Below are positions 5,804 to 8,894 of a DNA stretch of 8,894 bases, one piece after another. Both the position numbers and the translations under genes were made by a program. The DNA is from Bacteroidia bacterium (lineage in GTDB: Bacteria > Bacteroidota > Bacteroidia > Cytophagales > Cyclobacteriaceae), in the NCBI GenBank assembly GCA_016650355.1, contig JAENVX010000054.1, positions 1 through 8,894 of the forward strand. Direction: 5' to 3'. The notes beneath the pieces were generated by a model. It worked only from the letters and a program-made list of their open reading frames with translations, was not told the DNA's origin and did not search any database. Position 1 is the stretch's first letter; every line of letters begins with the position of its first letter.

Positions 5804-8800
5804 TCAGTTCTTTTTCAATTCCGGAATTCTCCCTGGTGTATATGGCGCTCCAGCCTCTTCAAGCTTTTGCTCCAGTGCTTTAATGTCACTTGTGACTACG
5901 CTTTTTAGTTCGGCCAATAGTGGTTCAAACTCTTCAGCTGCGATCTGTAACTGTTCTTTCATGGTAGTGGTAGGATCGCTGGTGGTACCATATCCATCAT
6001 ATATAGCACTGAACAACCGCGATGAGACGGAGGGCGGTGTATCGATATCCAAATTATTAGCGACTCTATCCCCATTCAATCTCTTTTGTATTGTTCTAAG
6101 CTTATCTTCAATGGCCTGCGCATCTTTAATAAAATCCTGATCTGGTTTTGCAACGCTAAAGACAGCTTCCTTCAGATATTTTATGCGGTTGGTAGCATCG
6201 CTTAACATCCCAGAGACTGCTCGTACACTTCGTTGTATTTCCGCTGCCTTGCGCTGCCATTCAACAAGCGCAGGACGGGAAGATGCCGGCAGGGTAGTGC
6301 CAGGCAAAACGGTTACAACAAATTTTTCGGGGCCAGCTAAATCGGTGATTGCCCCTTCAGCATATTTAGATAAGGTAACGGAATAGTTTCCAGGTGCGGC
6401 AAGCTGGCCAACATCATTAGGTTGAAATACATTGTCATTTGGTGTTTGACTGATTTTGATAGGGTTTGAACTGGGATATCGAAAATCCCAATTTATTCTA
6501 TTTACTCCTTTCTTAGCTGGAGTCTTTAATTTCCGAATAATTTCGCCTTGCTCGTTGCGAATTGTGAAAAGCAAATAGGGGCTGTCTTCCTTTTCTTCTT
6601 CCGTCAAAATCGCTAGAGTAGGATAGAATACGTCCTTGCCATCTTTAGAGAGTTTGTCTTGTTCTTCTTCTCTTTTTTCTTTTAATGTCTTGAGATCTTC
6701 TTTATAAAAATAGGTGAATGTTGCTCCGACTTTTGGATTTTCTGCAGCGTATAATGATTCACCTAAGAATCCTTTACCCCTGATTCCCAGTGGGCTGTTC
6801 TCAACGTACATCCAACTATTTTTGATTGGAAATAGATAGGCTTCTTTACCTTCCGTTTGTTTCAGATTGCGTAAGGGTGAGTAATCATCGAGCACAAAAA
6901 AACCACGTCCAAAAGAAGCTAGTACTAAGTCATTTTCCCTTTTTTGAATGGCCATATCGCGAATGCCTATGGTAGGCAATCCTCCTTTTAGTTGTCTCCA
7001 GCTTTTGCCACCGTCAATCGAAAAGTGAACGCCAAACTCAGTTGCCACAAATAATAAGTTTGGATCAACATGATCTTCGGCTATGCTATAGGTTGAGCCG
7101 CGCTCTGGTAAGTTTGTTGAAATGGAATTCCAGCTAGCTCCTTTGTCAGTACTTTTGAAAATGTATGGCTTAAAGTCACCGCGCTTATGATTATTGAATG
7201 TAGCATAGATAACATTCTCATCGTGTTGCGATGCAAAGAGATGGTAAACATAGGTCATAGCAGGCACGCCTGTGAATGACTGAGTTTTCTTCCAATTCTT
7301 CCCTCCGTCACGTGTAACCTGGATGAGCCCATCATCCGTGCCTGCCACAACCAGGTTTTCATTTTTTGGTGACTCCGACAAAGCACTGACCGTTCCATAC
7401 AATGCTGTGCCACTATTCTTGCCCGAGGCATCAATGCTCCACACTTTTCCCATTAAGGGCAATTTATTTCGATCTAAATTTTGTGTTACGTCTTCGCTGA
7501 TCACGTGCCAGGTATTTCCATAATCATCACTTCGAAAAACCTTGTTCGAGGCAAAATAGATTCGCCCTTTTTTATGAGTACTCGTTTGCAGAGGCGCATC
7601 CCAATTCCAGCGATAGTCATTTTCACCCTTACGCGATTTGGGTTGGATGCCCGTTGTTTCGCCAGTCGCTTTATCGAATCGCACGAGGCCACCATGTTGA
7701 GATTGTGCATACACAATGTTTGTATTGTAGGGATCAATGGCGCTCTCGAATCCATCGCCACCGTTTGTAACAAACCAATCTGAATTCAGAATACCACTTT
7801 CGTTCCGTGTACGAGAGGGACCGCCTAAACTAAAATTGTCCTGCGTTCCTCCATAGACATAGTAAAAGGGTTCGGTATTATCAACCTCGACTTTATAAAA
7901 TTGAGTAACAGCAAGATTGGCTTTGAACTGCCAGGTTTTGGCTCCATCCCATGTTTCATATATTCCTCCATCGCATCCATTGATCATGTGGTTGGTGTTC
8001 GTGGGATTCACCCACAGTGCGTGGTTGTCAACATGTTTTGATTTCTCACCAATGGGATTGAAATTCTTTCCACCATCATCACTGACGTTAATCGCGTAGC
8101 CCATGGTATAAACTTTATCTGGATTTTTTGGATCGGCAATCACTTCATTGTAATAATTCCCACCCGTCTCATGGCTGCTCATTTTCTGCCAACTAGCCCC
8201 ACGATTTGTTGTTCGATAAAATCCTGCATCTTTAGATGCTTCAACTAGTGCATAAATGTATTCTGGATCAGCTGGAGATATAGCTAACCCAATTCTGCCT
8301 TTATCGCTTTTCGGAAGTCCGTTATTTATTTTCTCCCAGGTCTTGCCACCGTCTACTGTGCGGTGCATCCCAGAACCAGGACCACCACTTACGTAAGCGT
8401 AATCATGCCTGCGTCTTTGAAAGGATGATGCGTATAAAATGTTTGGACTACGTGGATCCATAAGTAGATCATTCACGCCCGTGTGCTCATCAATTTTTAA
8501 AATCTGATCCCACGTTTTTCCTCCATCTACTGTTTTATAAACGCCTCGATCTCCACCCGATGACCATAGTGGACCAATGGCAGCTACATAAACAACGTCC
8601 GAGTTGTTAGGGTCAACAATTATTTTTCCAAGATGCTCTGAGCTTTTTAATCCCATGTTTTTCCAACTTGCACCACCATCTTCTGATTTATAGATGCCGT
8701 CACCATACGCCACACTGCGTTGATTGTTATTTTCGCCAGAGCCAACCCAAACAACATTTGTATTGTTGGGATCAAGAGTTACACACCCAATAGAGTAAGA

Positions 8801-8894
8801 CCCCTGACCATCAAAAATCGGTTCGTAGGTAGTTCCTGCATTAACTGTTTTCCAAACGCCACCCGAAGACGATGCAACGTAGTATTCATTATAG
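5804..8894 (-). CDS. Large sortilin/VPS10-type Asp-box (BNR) beta-propeller protein, N-terminus outside window
   Basis: The frame is open to the right edge, so the GTG at 8713 is not the start; 60 further residues are readable upstream, giving 1029 visible. They begin YNEYYVASSSGGVWKTVNAG, typical of the N-terminal propeller of this family, so probably only a signal peptide and a few dozen residues are missing. About eleven Asp-box motifs (S/T-x-D-G-G-x-x-W) can be read, at visible residues 16, 70, 121, 179, 228, 271, 314, 455, 527, 581 and 625. This implies one or two large propellers over residues 1-680. A beta-sandwich-like region follows (about 690-865), with an INWDFRYP motif near 800 and a Lys/Glu-rich insertion at 730-755. 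The tail at 870-1011 is mostly helical and charged. Proteins of this type are annotated as VPS10 or glycosyl-hydrolase-like, but no catalytic function is established. There is no type IX secretion C-terminal domain. The kinase gene follows after 88 bp on the same strand. Confidence 0.9.
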   Translation of the reverse strand, partial: YNEYYVASSSGGVWKTVNAGTTYEPIFDGQGSYSIGCVTLDPNNTNVVWVGSGENNNQRSVAYGDGIYKSEDGGASWKNMGLKSSEHLGKIIVDPNNSDVVYVAAIGPLWSSGGDRGVYKTVDGGKTWDQILKIDEHTGVNDLLMDPRSPNILYASSFQRRRHDYAYVSGGPGSGMHRTVDGGKTWEKINNGLPKSDKGRIGLAISPADPEYIYALVEASKDAGFYRTTNRGASWQKMSSHETGGNYYNEVIADPKNPDKVYTMGYAINVSDDGGKNFNPIGEKSKHVDNHALWVNPTNTNHMINGCDGGIYETWDGAKTWQFKANLAVTQFYKVEVDNTEPFYYVYGGTQDNFSLGGPSRTRNESGILNSDWFVTNGGDGFESAIDPYNTNIVYAQSQHGGLVRFDKATGETTGIQPKSRKGENDYRWNWDAPLQTSTHKKGRIYFASNKVFRSDDYGNTWHVISEDVTQNLDRNKLPLMGKVWSIDASGKNSGTALYGTVSALSESPKNENLVVAGTDDGLIQVTRDGGKNWKKTQSFTGVPAMTYVYHLFASQHDENVIYATFNNHKRGDFKPYIFKSTDKGASWNSISTNLPERGSTYSIAEDHVDPNLLFVATEFGVHFSIDGGKSWRQLKGGLPTIGIRDMAIQKRENDLVLASFGRGFFVLDDYSPLRNLKQTEGKEAYLFPIKNSWMYVENSPLGIRGKGFLGESLYAAENPKVGATFTYFYKEDLKTLKEKREEEQDKLSKDGKDVFYPTLAILTEEEKEDSPYLLFTIRNEQGEIIRKLKTPAKKGVNRINWDFRYPSSNPIKISQTPNDNVFQPNDVGQLAAPGNYSVTLSKYAEGAITDLAGPEKFVVTVLPGTTLPASSRPALVEWQRKAAEIQRSVRAVSGMLSDATNRIKYLKEAVFSVAKPDQDFIKDAQAIEDKLRTIQKRLNGDRVANNLDIDTPPSVSSRLFSAIYDGYGTTSDPTTTMKEQLQIAAEEFEPLLAELKSVVTSDIKALEQKLEEAGAPYTPGRIPELKKN

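Noticed and set aside
7501..7783. Overlapping open frames on both strands inside the propeller gene
   Set aside because: They lie wholly within a strongly family-matched coding frame and show no recognisable domains; they are shadow frames.
8713..8713. GTG at 8713 as the start of the propeller protein
   Set aside because: The frame stays open for 60 more codons to the window edge, and those residues form a normal propeller N-terminus with an Asp-box-like repeat.
1..8894. A defence system, mobile element or CRISPR array
   Set aside because: No nuclease, transposase, integrase, toxin-antitoxin pair or regularly spaced repeat is present; the content is biosynthetic and sensory genes.

Overview
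The window reads as a chromosomal segment from a member of the Bacteroidota, probably Cytophagales-like. This is an inference from three things: Shine-Dalgarno motifs are absent and leaders before start codons are AT-rich; the sensor kinase has an H-box of the SHNLRGPVA type and a SpoIIAA-like tail; and there is a large secreted-type Asp-box propeller protein of a kind common in that phylum. There are no RNA genes, insertion sequences, CRISPR arrays, attachment sites or prophage genes. Every gene except the two cut by the window edges is intact.

Plus strand, 1-3365: a tight four-gene run forming the end of a tryptophan/aromatic biosynthesis operon. It holds the C-terminal half of trpB (tryptophan synthase beta), a DUF1684 putative lipoprotein, trpA (tryptophan synthase alpha), and a class I-beta DAHP synthase with an N-terminal ferredoxin-like regulatory domain. 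Gaps are 18, 8 and 21 bp, so co-transcription is likely. TrpB and TrpA carry out the last two steps of tryptophan synthesis as one complex, while DAHP synthase catalyses the first committed step of the shikimate pathway. The run therefore couples carbon entry to the terminal reaction. The odd element is the unknown lipoprotein gene splitting the usually adjacent trpBA pair.

Plus strand, 3496-3864: after a 130-bp gap comes a small ArsC/Spx-fold (YffB-like) protein. It ends 9 bp from the end of the next gene, which is convergent.

Minus strand, 8894-3874: two genes read leftward. The first, running off the right edge, is a protein of more than 1000 residues with a sortilin/VPS10-type Asp-box propeller, a beta-sandwich and a helical tail. 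Downstream, after 88 bp, is a hybrid sensor protein with about six membrane helices, a coiled coil, a complete histidine kinase core and a C-terminal STAS/SEC14-like domain, and no response regulator in view. The kinase-STAS fusion and the lipoprotein inside trpBA are the two points most worth following. Most of the rest is conventional metabolism, and I see no clear evidence of a wholly new multi-gene system.
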